The position numbers and the translations under genes were made by a program. Positions 14,401 through 26,400 of a stretch of DNA of 64,000 nt are shown one piece after another. The stretch's first letter is position 1. Every line of letters begins with the position of its first letter. The DNA is taken from the NCBI GenBank assembly GCA_016785225.1, contig JAFBJZ010000100.1:558001-622000 (forward strand), in the 5' to 3' direction. The DNA is from Psettodes erumei (lineage: Eukaryota > Chordata > Actinopteri > Pleuronectiformes > Psettodidae). Below the pieces are notes generated by a model that did not search any database, was not told the DNA's origin, and saw nothing but the letters and a program-made list of their open reading frames with translations.

Positions 14401-17400
14401 ACTTGTACAAACTGGGCATTGCACCACAGATTCAGGACCTGCTGGGGAAAGTGGCCTTTACAGGTAACGCCTACTGGAATCAGTATATATTTTACTTGTA
14501 CGAAAAGTGGTATCAATTTTAAGCAGAAGAGCTACAATGATAAGAATTATCATTGCTTGTTAAATCAAGGATACATGTTGCCTGAGGAGTTTTTGAAATC
14601 CTGGTGTGTACACACCTAGCTGTGCATGTAATGAGAATCCGCTCGGAATGGGAGGTAATTTTATTCACTGCTTGTTTGGATTTGAGTGAAAGGAATGATG
14701 TTTAAACCTCTTGTCACCACTTTCAATGGTTGAATCTCCTCATCTAAACATTTCAAGATGAATATTCCATTAAAATAATACTGAATAGGTTACAGTTTTT
14801 GAGAGCAATCATTTTATACATTTCATTCATATCCTCTCCAGCCAACTGAAAAAACTTGTCATAAAAACTCCACTTTCAACAGTGTATTCAAACTTTTAGT
14901 GCCCCAAAACCCCACAAATGTTTCAACACAGTAAATTCATGCCAAGCAATTTAAAATTCACCCCTTGTGGTTTTACTGTGTATCACAAATGCTGGCTAAG
15001 GAGAAATTTGGCGCGTGAAAAGGTGCCCTAAAATTTCCAGATGAGCATGTTACTCTTTGAATATCAAGATTCTTCAGTAATCTGGGACATCTTTGTGTAA
15101 AATGATTTGACAGTCAAACATTTTTCATGTATATAGGTGCAATGAACATAGTGATGAACATGTCTGGTGACGTAGATCATTAGAAAAGCAGTTGAATCTC
15201 GATGAAGAGATATTTGTACTTGAGTGAAAGCAACAGAACCGTTACTGTCTATAATGTACAGTATACTGAACAGTAGCTTTGCGACATGAGCAAAGTGTTT
15301 TGAGAATTGTGATTCTCATTTTCGTGATTGTGCCAGAGGGAAGATTGTAAAGGGAAAGTTGTGTTGCACTCAGTATATTTGATCCTTTATATTGCCTGAG
15401 TGTGTCACCACGGTTTCCCCTGCCATTGTCATATGTCTTGTCTCCCAGAGGAAGAGATCAGTAACATGCGGAGTGAGCTGGAGAAGTATGGAATCCAAAT
15501 GCCGGCGTTCAGTAAGATTGGAGGGATCCTGGCCAATGAACTCTCAGTGGATGAAGCTGCCTGTGAGTCCCATTTTTTTTTTCTTGACGTTTTTGATGGA
15601 AACTTTAAGAAGATGATTGTGTTGTTTCCAAATGTCACTTTGTCCATCACTCAAATGTCCACACACCCTCTGCTACCTTCAGTGCACGCTGCTGTGATTG
15701 CCATCAATGAGGCGGTGGACAGAGGCCAGGCCTCTGCGACCATGGGAGCCCTGAATAACCCCAACGCAATGCTGAGGAACACCCAGGAAGCTCTGGCTCA
15801 ACACTACCAGGACAAACTGAGTCAGTCTAAGGCTCATAAGCAGGATCAGTCTTCAGGAAGGGTGAGAAACACCTCAGTGATGTCTGAAGTTTCAGTGTCA
15901 TTATGATACTTCGATCATTACATGTCATATAATGTATTAGGAGGCTTGATTAGCTTCTGTGTGACATTCACTGGCTTTGGTCATGACACACACACACACA
16001 CGCATCACTGTTGCTCTGTTTCACGTGTGTTTTAGGTCTAGTCAGATATCCTGTTACATAATTACCATTTGAACATTTGAAAGAAATTGCCACCAGCAAT
16101 ACAAACTCCACTGATGCTTTTGGACGCAGTGTCACCAACACGTTCAGCCCAGGCTGGGAATCGGACCTATTCAGGTTTGACCACCAACAGATGCTGAGCT
16201 TTCTGTGTTGCAGTGAAACTGGTGTCACCAAACAGAAGAATATAAATGATTTCATGCTTATTACAAATAAACTCTAACCTCAATTTTATGGAATGCAAAA
16301 AATGTAAACTCGGTTTGGATGGGTGTTTCTGATCACAGAGTCCAGCACCGACAACTGTAGTAACTGAAAAGAACTCTGGCCCAAGGTTGCCTGCATTCCC
16401 TCACTCCACTTGCTCTGCCAGCACATTCCAGCAGCTGCTGTGTCAGCTGTACTTCAAACGCTAACCCTCAGCAACATCCAGCATCTCGCCTCCCGTTCTC
16501 CTAATATGAAAAAATAACAAAACAGAAGCCGTACATGTGTGATATCTAAAATATTCACACTCATTACTATGAATGGTGGAAAAATGATGTGACCTACTAC
16601 ACACTGAATATGCTGTTTGAAACCATTTCTTTTTCTTTGTCTCTGATAGCGTTCCTCGATTGCCACTGAAGAAAGAGATGTTTATGAGGAGCTGCTGACA
16701 CAGCAGGAGATCCAGGGCTGCATTGACCTTGTAAACAGTAAGCACTTTCCCTCCCAGGACACTTACAGTATACGTTTTTTTTTGTTTTTTTTTTCCCGAA
16801 ACGCTGTCCAGTGCCATGAATGAATACCTTTTTAAAAACTCTGTACGCAGGGTTGGTGTAAATGAACACAGGACATCTGTGAACTCTCAATATACAACAG
16901 AGAATTTGCGGTCAACCTAATGAGAAATTACATAAAATGAGTTTGTTTCAGAGCTAAACAAAAGAAAATACATCATCCCTCAGTGACGTCAGTTTTCCCT
17001 GTCTCCAGTCCAGGCAGCAGTAAGGCAGGTGAATGAAGCGGTGTCGAGCCAGGACGGGGCTGCTCTGTTGACTGCACTTAGGCTTGAAGCTCTGGCCCTG
17101 CTGGGTGTTCAGGAGGCAAACTCGAGCTGGTACCTGGAACACTTCACCACCTACTGCCAACATAAATCCAAGGTACACAGAGTCTGGGCTTGTTTCCACA
17201 GCTGTTGCAAACTGAGGGCCACAGGAGCCAGAGCATCTCTGTCTTCTTTTCAACCTGCCAATCAATTGCGTTTATTTCAAGTTGTCAGAGATGTACAGTA
17301 AATAATGAAAGGTAGAATAAAACACAGTTCTTTGAGGTGGAAAGTATTTAAAGAAGCATTTAGAATAGGAGCAAATCCTACATATTTCTGATGAGTGTAC

Positions 17401-20400
17401 ACACTGACTAAGAACAGTAGCTGCTGCTGTTGTGCTGTTTCAATACATAATCACGAAACACACTGTAATAAAGACATATTCAGACCTGCAGAAGATAAAA
17501 AAAAATCAGCCACTGCATATCTTCCTTTTGGAATTAGACACTATGACCTCCGTTTGCCTGCATGCTGAATAACCATACGAGCGTTGTGGTCTCTCTGCAG
17601 GATGGAGGGAGGAACATGATGGTGGACAAAGAGGAGATTCAGAGAGTCGTCAGCTCTTGCAACGACTTTGCCGAGGCTGAGAAACGAAGTAAGCACCTTT
17701 TTGTTACTTACCATGGATGTTTTATTTAACAGCAATCACTGGTGAGTTAAAAACCACATAGTTTATTTCTCAACACAAGATATGTAAAGTCCTATGTACC
17801 ATTAATTACAGTTCGCGATGAATATTTAATCTGGGGTTTTCAAAGCAAGTAGTTTGCTTCCATCGAAGGGTAAAAACAGAATTTTCATACCCTGATGTCT
17901 TTTGGAAACCGAATTCAGGTTACTGCCAAAACATCTGACTGTCACTGACACTCTTAAATGATCCCGATCAGAGCTCGAAGCAGTGGCTGCAATCAATGCT
18001 GCCATTCGTCTTGGTAATGCAGCGGAGACGGTGGAGGAGCTGATGAACCCGGAGGCACAACTGCCAATTATCTACCAAACTGCTGCCAACCTCTATCAGG
18101 CTGAGCTTTTCAGCTTGCAGCTCCAAGGCGGGCGGGTGAGACATCATGTCTACGACACTTACGCCTTGACCAACACGGGAGAGATCTGCTAGATGCTGTA
18201 TAACTTGCACCTGAATGTCACTTCATGGTGGTGATGCAGACCTTTTTATGTTTACTAGACGGGCCTGAGCCATGAGGAACTGAGCGTAGCTGTGGAGATG
18301 CTGTCGGCTGTAGCAGTGCTGAACGAAGTGCTGGACACCAAGGACCCCCAGGCTGTGATTGAGCAACTAACAGACTCTCCTCTGGGCTTCACCAACATGG
18401 ACCAAGACAACCTTAACAGGTAAGATCGCTGCAGGACACAAAGCTGTGGACTCCCGAGGAGCAAAAGATATCAGTGACATGGCAACAAGTAAACGTAACA
18501 CCAGGGGAATGTCTGTATACTGTTTGGAGAGTGCAGGTTCAGGCTCATTTGTCCGATACTCATGTTCTTGAGCAAGACATATGAATAATGTCTTGAGATT
18601 GCAAGTCACTGGGCTCCAGGTCTCTATTGTGCCTGTATGTTGTCGACACCTGGGTAGGCTACTGTGTGGTGATTCATTTAACGTCGTGAACTTCTTGTGA
18701 AATTCTCCATGACAATCTCCCTCAGGTATGCTGACACCCTTATCAAACAGCGAGCCGAGGCTCTTGCCAAGGGCCAAGAGTTTCTCACCTGGAACGATGT
18801 GCAGAAGTGCATTGACGCGGTCAACGTTCAGGTCCATGAGGAGCACGAGCGTAAGGAAGTCTCGCAGGATTCTCGTTTACGTGTCGTGGCGTTGGCCTTG
18901 TGCTGTGTGACTAATAAACAGTTTTCAAAAGCGCTCAGTGAGTTTAAAACTGATCGAGGTTTCAAACGCTCCTCGTCGTCTCCCTCCAGGCATCATAGCC
19001 ATCGCTGAGATCAACGAGGCCCTGAACTCGGGGGATCATCGGCAGACGCTCGCAGCCCTGCTCCTCCCCACAGCCAAGCTGACGGGGGTGAAGCCAGCCA
19101 CTGCCAAGCACTACCATGACGTCCTACAGCATACCAAGGAACTTCTGTGCCAGGTAATGTGAAACAGTTATTTTTACATGTTTTTACATTTTACACGTGA
19201 TGATGAAACATCGGAAGGACGAGAATATGTATATATACAGACGATATATCTTTTATTATCTCAAATCTCCTCAAAGAAATTATAATAGAGGATAGATTAT
19301 AGCTGTCAACATTGTCACATTTTCTGATACTGTACATGGATTACTTAGTTTCACAAAGATTGCTGTGAACCTAACAATGGCTGTGGTGTTATGCCGTTGG
19401 GTTCACTGTGTCCTGTCACATCTTTGGCTCTCGTGCTTCCCTGCTGCGTCCTTACAATAGCCCAGCGAAGGCATCGTTTTCACCGCACGCACACGTCCAG
19501 TCTCATGCCATAACTGCTCGTCTCTGAGGTATCGCGCGGAGGGAAAGAAATTGTAGTTCAGAGGCTGACGTCTTGGAAACGAGTAAACACAGGAAGGGGT
19601 CCAGACAGCTGTGGAAGCAGCAGAGACACACCGTGACTCTGTAGTATCCATACAGCCTGTCGTCCCCAGTGGAAAACAGGCGGATGTAGTGGGCGATATG
19701 CAGGATGCCGCTGGGCAAGAAACAAACCACAAAGATGACAAAAACCAGAGTGCTGACCCTGATGAAGGGTCTCCAGTCACAGCCAGATTGACCCAGGTGA
19801 TACACCACCGCCACATGGGCGTAGATGCAAATTAGGAAGGGCAAAATGAAACCCAGGCAGACCAGCATCAGCCTGTACAGCACCAGCGGGGAATGGGATT
19901 TTTCCTCCAGGGGAAGCACGTCATGGCAGGAGGTGACCCCCAGCTGGGTAACCTGGTAGCTCTGCTTCACAAGGAGCTCAGGCAAAATAGCAGCCAGGAA
20001 GAGGAACCATACGACCAAGCACGTCCCCACTGCCAGAGTAGACTTGGTCAGCCTTCGGTACAGAAACGGCCTGACCACAGCCAGGTAGCGCTTCAGACTG
20101 ATGCACGCTATGGTTTGAGCTGAGCAGTAAACGTTGCCGTAAAACAAGGCCGTGATAAGGCGGCAGGAGTTCTCCCCAAATATCCAGTTGTTTCCGTTGA
20201 AGTGGTAGTGAACGCGCACCGCCAGGGAAAGCAGGAGCAGGAGGTCGGACAAGGCCAGGTTCAGGTAGAGAACTACTGCGGACAGGGACTTTGCTCTGAG
20301 CCTGACCCTGAGGAAACCCAGAATGTAGGTGTTGGAGGGGATACCCACCAGCATGGCCAGGATATACGATGAAGGTATGACCCAGGTGCTGAGGATCCCC

Positions 20401-23400
20401 GTGGTGTAGGCCATGACTGGGTCCTCCGGGTCCACATGGAGCGAAGGGTCTGCGCTGGGATGGAGCGGGGCCAGCTGGTTTGTGAAGTTAGTTTTGTACA
20501 TCTTTCCCTTAAAGGTTTTTGGCATCGCACCGGTTGAATTACTGGCATGGGTCCTGTTTCTGTTTCCTATAAATGGGTAGAAATACAGTGTTTTTGGCTT
20601 TTAGGCAATTTTAGTGGCAAAAGTGCATTTCAGGTTACATGAGAAAATGAAACAGAAAATGGTTGTTGTCTCGTGTTATGTTGCTTAGTGTTAGTTATCT
20701 TTTGTTTTTACAAAAAACAAAATGATTTTTAAAAAAAAATAATATGGTAATACACTTACCATCATGCTGAACTGTCTGCACTGCCATCAGACAAATGAGA
20801 AACCCTGGCAAGAGGTCAGCCATATTGCTCTCCAGTAGCTCTCCAGCTTTTTCAGAGGTTTCCCGTCTTCACTCTTGCTGGTGTTCAGTGATGCTCCTGG
20901 TCTCGCTGTTCTTCTCTCCAGTCAATGTGGGAGATCTCCACCGATGAAATCTGCGGTTCAGCATCGCTACAGCGCGACAGTAGAAGTGATTGCAGTGTAG
21001 GCTCGAGCTCAGCTTCTCGCTCGTGCACCCAGGGCGCTTGTCTGTTTGTACAGTGCAGTGAGCTGTTTTCCTGTCCACGCTCAAACGGACTCGCCTTTCT
21101 GCCTGCGTCAGTAACTGCCCACTGACTCACTGCTGTGGGAGGACTCATCGGGGTTGGGAGCTTAAAAGCAGCTGGGAAAATTATTCTAATAGTTATAATA
21201 AGTACTTTTATTGTGATTTAGGATCCTTGAGAATATCTCTGGTTTGTCACGCCAAAATTATGTTACATCCACAAATATTAGTTAAGAATTTATAATGACC
21301 AACTTTATATATACTAAAATAATTTTTTCATTGCATTATTCAGTTGGGAACGAGGTGGGTCCTTCTCTCAAAACACACATAATTAGCTGGGAACTTGATC
21401 AGATACAGATATACACAAAGAAGTTTCTCCCGGACCACTCAGTGTGTTTTCATGATGACTTCCCTCCTGTTCCCAGCTAAGGGCTAAAATTAGTCTAGGA
21501 ACAAATACAATATCGGGCTGAAGCATTCTTCCTGCTTGTTGTGATGTTTGGGGTCTGCTTGTAGTCCAAAGTGCTTTTGAATTGGGGTGAGAATATGGTG
21601 TATGTTTGTAATGTAGCTATTGTTAAGAATTATTCATTACATTTTTTTTTTTCTTTTCCGTAGCTCTTACCTCTGGACACAGGGGAAATGGTACTTCCTA
21701 CTATTTGCTGTTGTTTTGTGATCAGTGTTGCTGTACAGTACTGCTGCTGTAGAGCCAAACATTGCATGTAAAAAAAAAAAAATCACAACCCTAACTTGAC
21801 GAATTTGTATAATTACAAGAATTTCTAACCTTCACATTAAAAGTTTCACAGGAATTTCACTTTTCTAAAAGATTTGTGATCAGATGTCAAGCTGGTGTTG
21901 TGCAGCCATGCATGAAAAACGCCTTGTGTGCCTCAAATATAGTTTGATCGCTCGCTCTCTCTTCTAAATAGTATAGAAATCACCTTTTACTTACTTTTTT
22001 TTCTCTGGCTTCAGAGCTCTGGAGACGAGTCTGCCGTACTGTGGCTGGACCAAATACAAGAGGCCATACTAACGGCCAACAGGGATGAAGAGGAGGCTCT
22101 CGCATGTATGTGGCCAGAGTTGAAATTCACTCTGTATTCATGTTTGAGTCAGCACCCGTTGGTTCAGCTTTGGTTCAATCTTATTTGCTTTGCCAGTGGC
22201 CGGAGCAGTCGCTGATATTAACAGGACTGTGGCTGAGGGGGACTCCCAGAATAGTCTGAAGGCTCTGCAGGCTCCCAGTGCAGGACTGAGAGCGGTGCTC
22301 CCCGAATGTGCTGAGACGTACCAGGCTGAACTGCTGCAGAGACAAGCCGACAGTGCTACCAAAGGTAACTGGACTTAAAACCGATGCCTCTGCAGTGAGA
22401 CATCATCCGATTTTCAGTTGATAATCTGTAAAATGTGTGTAAAGGGGAACTGTCTGCTTCCCCCAGGCAGCACAGAAAGTGTGTGGGTAAAACACTGCAT
22501 CAAGGACAGATATGACTACTACTATAACATGGAGACTGGACAGGGCACGTGGGAGGAGCCAGAAGGATTTGAACAAAATTGTGGCCACCTGAGTAAAGAG
22601 GAAATCCAGGTACGCCCTGCTGCACTCTAATGTTATGTTGTATGAGGTATTGTATTCCACACTTTATTGTGTTGTGGCTTTAATTTCAAATTTGCCAGTT
22701 AAACCCCAAACTGAAGTCTCTGATTTTACAGAAAGTATTCAGTATTCAATTCTATACATTATAAAGGTATAGAAGCTGAATACTTTCTGAAGCCACAATA
22801 CATCTCCTGATTTAAAACCAACTTCAAAACATCCCTTTTTCCTTCAGACTGTTGTCAGCTGCATGACTGCAGAATATAACAGGGAACAATTATGGTTGGC
22901 CAACGAATCCTTCGTGACGCAGCTGCAGGCCCGGATCAGAGGTTACCTGGTCCGGAAAGCACATGCGCAGAGAATGGAGTATCTACACCAACAGGAACCA
23001 CACATTGTTAAACTGCAGGTATGTGTCAGGCTCCACGATGAACTGTGGATCGTCACTAATGATGATGCAGGCAGTAGAGATGAGCCGTACAAAAAGATTC
23101 AAATCTACTTTACAGTCTACTGACTATATTATTTTATATTTGCATCATCTTAAGTGAAACTCCAACTATACAAAACACACACAACTGGCACTTATTTCAA
23201 GTAGTGACAGTCAGCACTGAGAAGAATTGTCATTTATCAAAGTTGAATAATCCATGCTGTGGTATGTTTCACACATTTTGATAATGTTTCTCTTCATTGC
23301 AGGCTTGCTGGAAGGGATACAAACAAAGGAAACTGTACAAAGACAGGATGAATTTTCTTCAGAAAAATGTTGCTTCTGTTGTCAAGGTGATGAATCTGTT

Positions 23401-26400
23401 TAAAAAAAAAAATCAAACATTGAGTGAATAACTGTAAATTGATCTACCCCTTTCTTGTAAATGTCTCTGAAAATCATCAGCCCCAAACTGAAATAATTGC
23501 AGTAGCTGGGAGCTGAAAACAGGCGTTACATTAATTTGAATGTAGGAAACATGAATAATGCTGCTTTCAAATTGAGACCTGACATAAATCCCTGATGGTT
23601 TTTAGATCCAGTCCTTGGTGAAAATGTGGAAAGCCAAACGTAAATACAATCAGAGGTTGCAGTTCTTCAAAGATCATGTGAGTGTCCCTTCAGTCAGTCA
23701 CTGAGCGTCATCCTTTTGGTTTTGTGCGGTTTGTGCCATGTTGTGTAGGGCTCATCGTTTTATTTGTTTTTAGGAAAAAGAAATTGTGAAGATACAGGCT
23801 TTTCTAAAGGCCAACAAAGCCAGAGATGACTACAGAACGTTAAGTGAGTCACAAACACACTGATTCTGATTACTGTCATGTTGCAGCATTGGTTGAAAAA
23901 CTGTGTTTTTTTTCTTTAAAGGCTGCTTTTATTGTTCAGCTTGATGACAATGGGGGCTTATGTGACTGATGTTGCTCTGCTAGTTCAGTCATCATACTCA
24001 CATTACTCATGTTTATTTCTTCTTGGTTGATTGCTTTTCCTAAATTAAATCATGATTTAGCACTGACAAGAATGTAATACTTGGGGAAATGGGGAAATTT
24101 ATAAAAAAATATAATTACGTGGGAGCATGTTAAAGAGTTATTACCACTGCTTTTACAATTTAATAATTTACCAAATCTTAGCTGGGGCCAAGGACCCTCC
24201 TCTGTCAGTGGTGCGCAAGTTTGTCCACTTGCTGGAGCAGAGCCCCCTGGATCTGCAGGAGGAGCAGGAAGTGACACGGCTCAGGGAGGAAGTGGTCACC
24301 AAGATTCGCTCCAATCAGCAGATGGAGAAAGACCTGAACCTGATGGACATAAAGATTGGACTGCTGGTGAAAAACAGGATCACCCTGCAGGTTGGCAAAG
24401 CTTGCCTTTATGTGTACAGGGGCAGAAAACTCATTGTGTGATTTAGTTTTTATTCATTGCATGATAATGGCGTGTTTCAGGTGAAGGTTCCCAACATTGA
24501 ACTGTAATTATATCGTTCCCTGTAATTAATTTGGGGTTTGTTTCTTTAAAAGGATGTTGTGTCCCATAATAAGAAAATGAAGAGCAAGAAAAATAAAGCA
24601 AGTAAAGATGACTTGAATGCAGGAGACAGACTGGGAATCAAGGGCCTAAATAAAGGCAAAAGAAGGAAACTGGAGGCCTACCAACATCTCTTCTACCTGT
24701 TACAGGTGTTACACCCAAACATAAACTACGGCTCACATCTGTTAGAATAAAAAGGTTGATCAAAATGTCCAAGTCTGGTTGCAGACACACTTAATGTTAC
24801 TTCCCAACCTTTCAGACCAATCCATCCTACCTGGCCAAACTGATCTTCCAGATGCCCCAAAACAAGTCCACTAAGTTTATGGACACTGTGATCTTCACTT
24901 TGTACAACTACGCTTCCAACCAGAGAGAGGAATACTTGCTGCTCAAACTCTTCAAGACTGCCCTGGAGGAGGAAATCAAGTGAGAGCCGCTGCTCCTAAT
25001 AATACTTCTTTATACCCACTGTGCCTTAAGTAGGCTCTGTAGTGATGTCATGCTTGCAATACATTTTAACTGTGTAAGTGACAGAATATTTGGTGGACTC
25101 TCCTGACCTCCTGCGCCATCTTCCCTGCATGTCTCAGTTCTAAGGTGGACCAGATCCAGGACATAGTGACAGGGAACCCGACGGTCATCAAGATGGTGGT
25201 GAGCTTCAACAGAGGTGCACGAGGCCACAACACACTCAGGCAGCTTCTAGCTCCTGTGGTCAAAGACATCATTGAGGACAAGAGCCTGGGCATCAACACC
25301 AACCCTGTGGATGTGTACAAAGCCTGGGTCAACCAGCTGGAGACAGCTACTGGGGAGGCCAGGCAAGTGCCAGTGTTCCAATGACAAGGAGATATCAGAT
25401 ATTTGGATTTTGCATGCACTTGGAATTACTGCAAATCTCTTTCCAAAGCATAGTAGCATCATTTTGTGTGTTAGATTGACCCTCTGGAAAGCCTCTGCGT
25501 TCCTCAGTTTAAAACGATGGCGCATTAAAACAGTGCGTTATCATGCAATGTTAACATACTTGACAAACAAGTTATAAAATGGTCCTTTGTTGTCTTCCCT
25601 CAGCAAGCTGCCTTATGAAGTGACTCCCGAGCAGGCCATGTCACATGAGGAAGTACGCAACAGGCTGGAGGCTTCCAGTCTGGCGCTACGTTCTGCTACC
25701 GATAAGGTCTTAAACTCCATTGTGTCATCGCTGGATAATATCCCGTAAGTTTGGGGATCTGTTAAGTGTCAATGTCTTCTTTGTGGACACGATGATAGTT
25801 TTGTCTTTCCTTGCTCGAGCAGCTTGGTTAGCATGACTTTGATACACTTTTTTTTTTACCAGAAATTCAGGAAAGCTCTCTGGATTTCAGTCTCTTTCAG
25901 TTTTACACGATTGGACAAAATGACACAAACATATGTGACCGTGATAGAATCTGATGTCAGTTGCCATGCGATAAATACTACCTTTTGTAAAAGTTCTAAA
26001 CTTAGATGTGTGTTAAGACTGCGAGAGATGTGATTCAGGTCTTCAGGCCGTAGTCTGGGGTTTTGGATTTTAATTTGGAATCTAAATTCTGACATTTCTG
26101 TGGTGAAGGTAATTAGAATGTTGTGGAGAAAACGTTCTCTCTGTTCATGAATTTTTATAGTTGATCACAAATTGCATTATCCATTGCATTGGAATATTTT
26201 CTTTTTCATAATCTTCTTTTCAAAATCTAATTTCTATTTTCTCATCCTGCTTTTCAGTTTTCTGTCTCTATTTTTACATTATGACTTCAACATTAGAATG
26301 ACTAAAATAGAGCTAGATGGGATATGACAATGTGCTTGGGTCATTTAATTCTCATTCTGCTTGTTTAGAGTTCCCAGCATGGTCATTACTAGATAATCAT

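Larger units (their letters stand above)
5456..15562 (+). other. iqgap2: iqgap2 exons 2-7: calponin-homology (actin-binding) domain
   Basis: Exons 2-7 encode residues ~16-214. The single calponin-homology domain occupies about residues 43-158, starting at the conserved EYLCHLEEAKRWM stretch and containing GLHFRHTDN and IHAL. Exon 7 carries the KYGIQMP and FSKIGGILANELSVDEAA signature shared by IQGAP1 and IQGAP2. In the family this region binds F-actin. Introns here are the largest in the gene (intron 2 is 4.8 kb). Confidence 0.93.
19154..22014. other. iqgap2: iqgap2 intron 15, host of the nested f2rl2 gene
   Basis: This 2.86-kb intron contains the whole f2rl2 gene on the minus strand. The flanking 350 bp on the left and ~1.2 kb on the right hold no other feature apart from short A/T runs. 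Confidence 0.85.
15683..22364 (+). other. iqgap2: iqgap2 exons 8-17: tandem IQGAP repeats
   Basis: Residues ~214-678 form the internal repeat region used for oligomerisation in IQGAPs. Recurrent cores are visible: HAAVIAINEAV (exon 8), QAAVRQVNEAV (exon 10), LEAVAAINAAI (exon 12), IAIAEINEAL (exon 15) and LAGAVADINRTV (exon 17). Each starts a unit ending in a Y(H/Q)xxLxxxK-type segment. Exon lengths mirror the repeats: 88+164 (exons 9+10), 88+164 (exons 11+12), 125+164 (14+15) and 91+168 (16+17). Human IQGAP2 as I recall it has one fewer 84-residue unit. Confidence 0.9.

Noticed and set aside
18367..18846. 159-codon minus-strand open frame
   Set aside because: Antisense to iqgap2 exons 13 and 14, with no recognisable domain.
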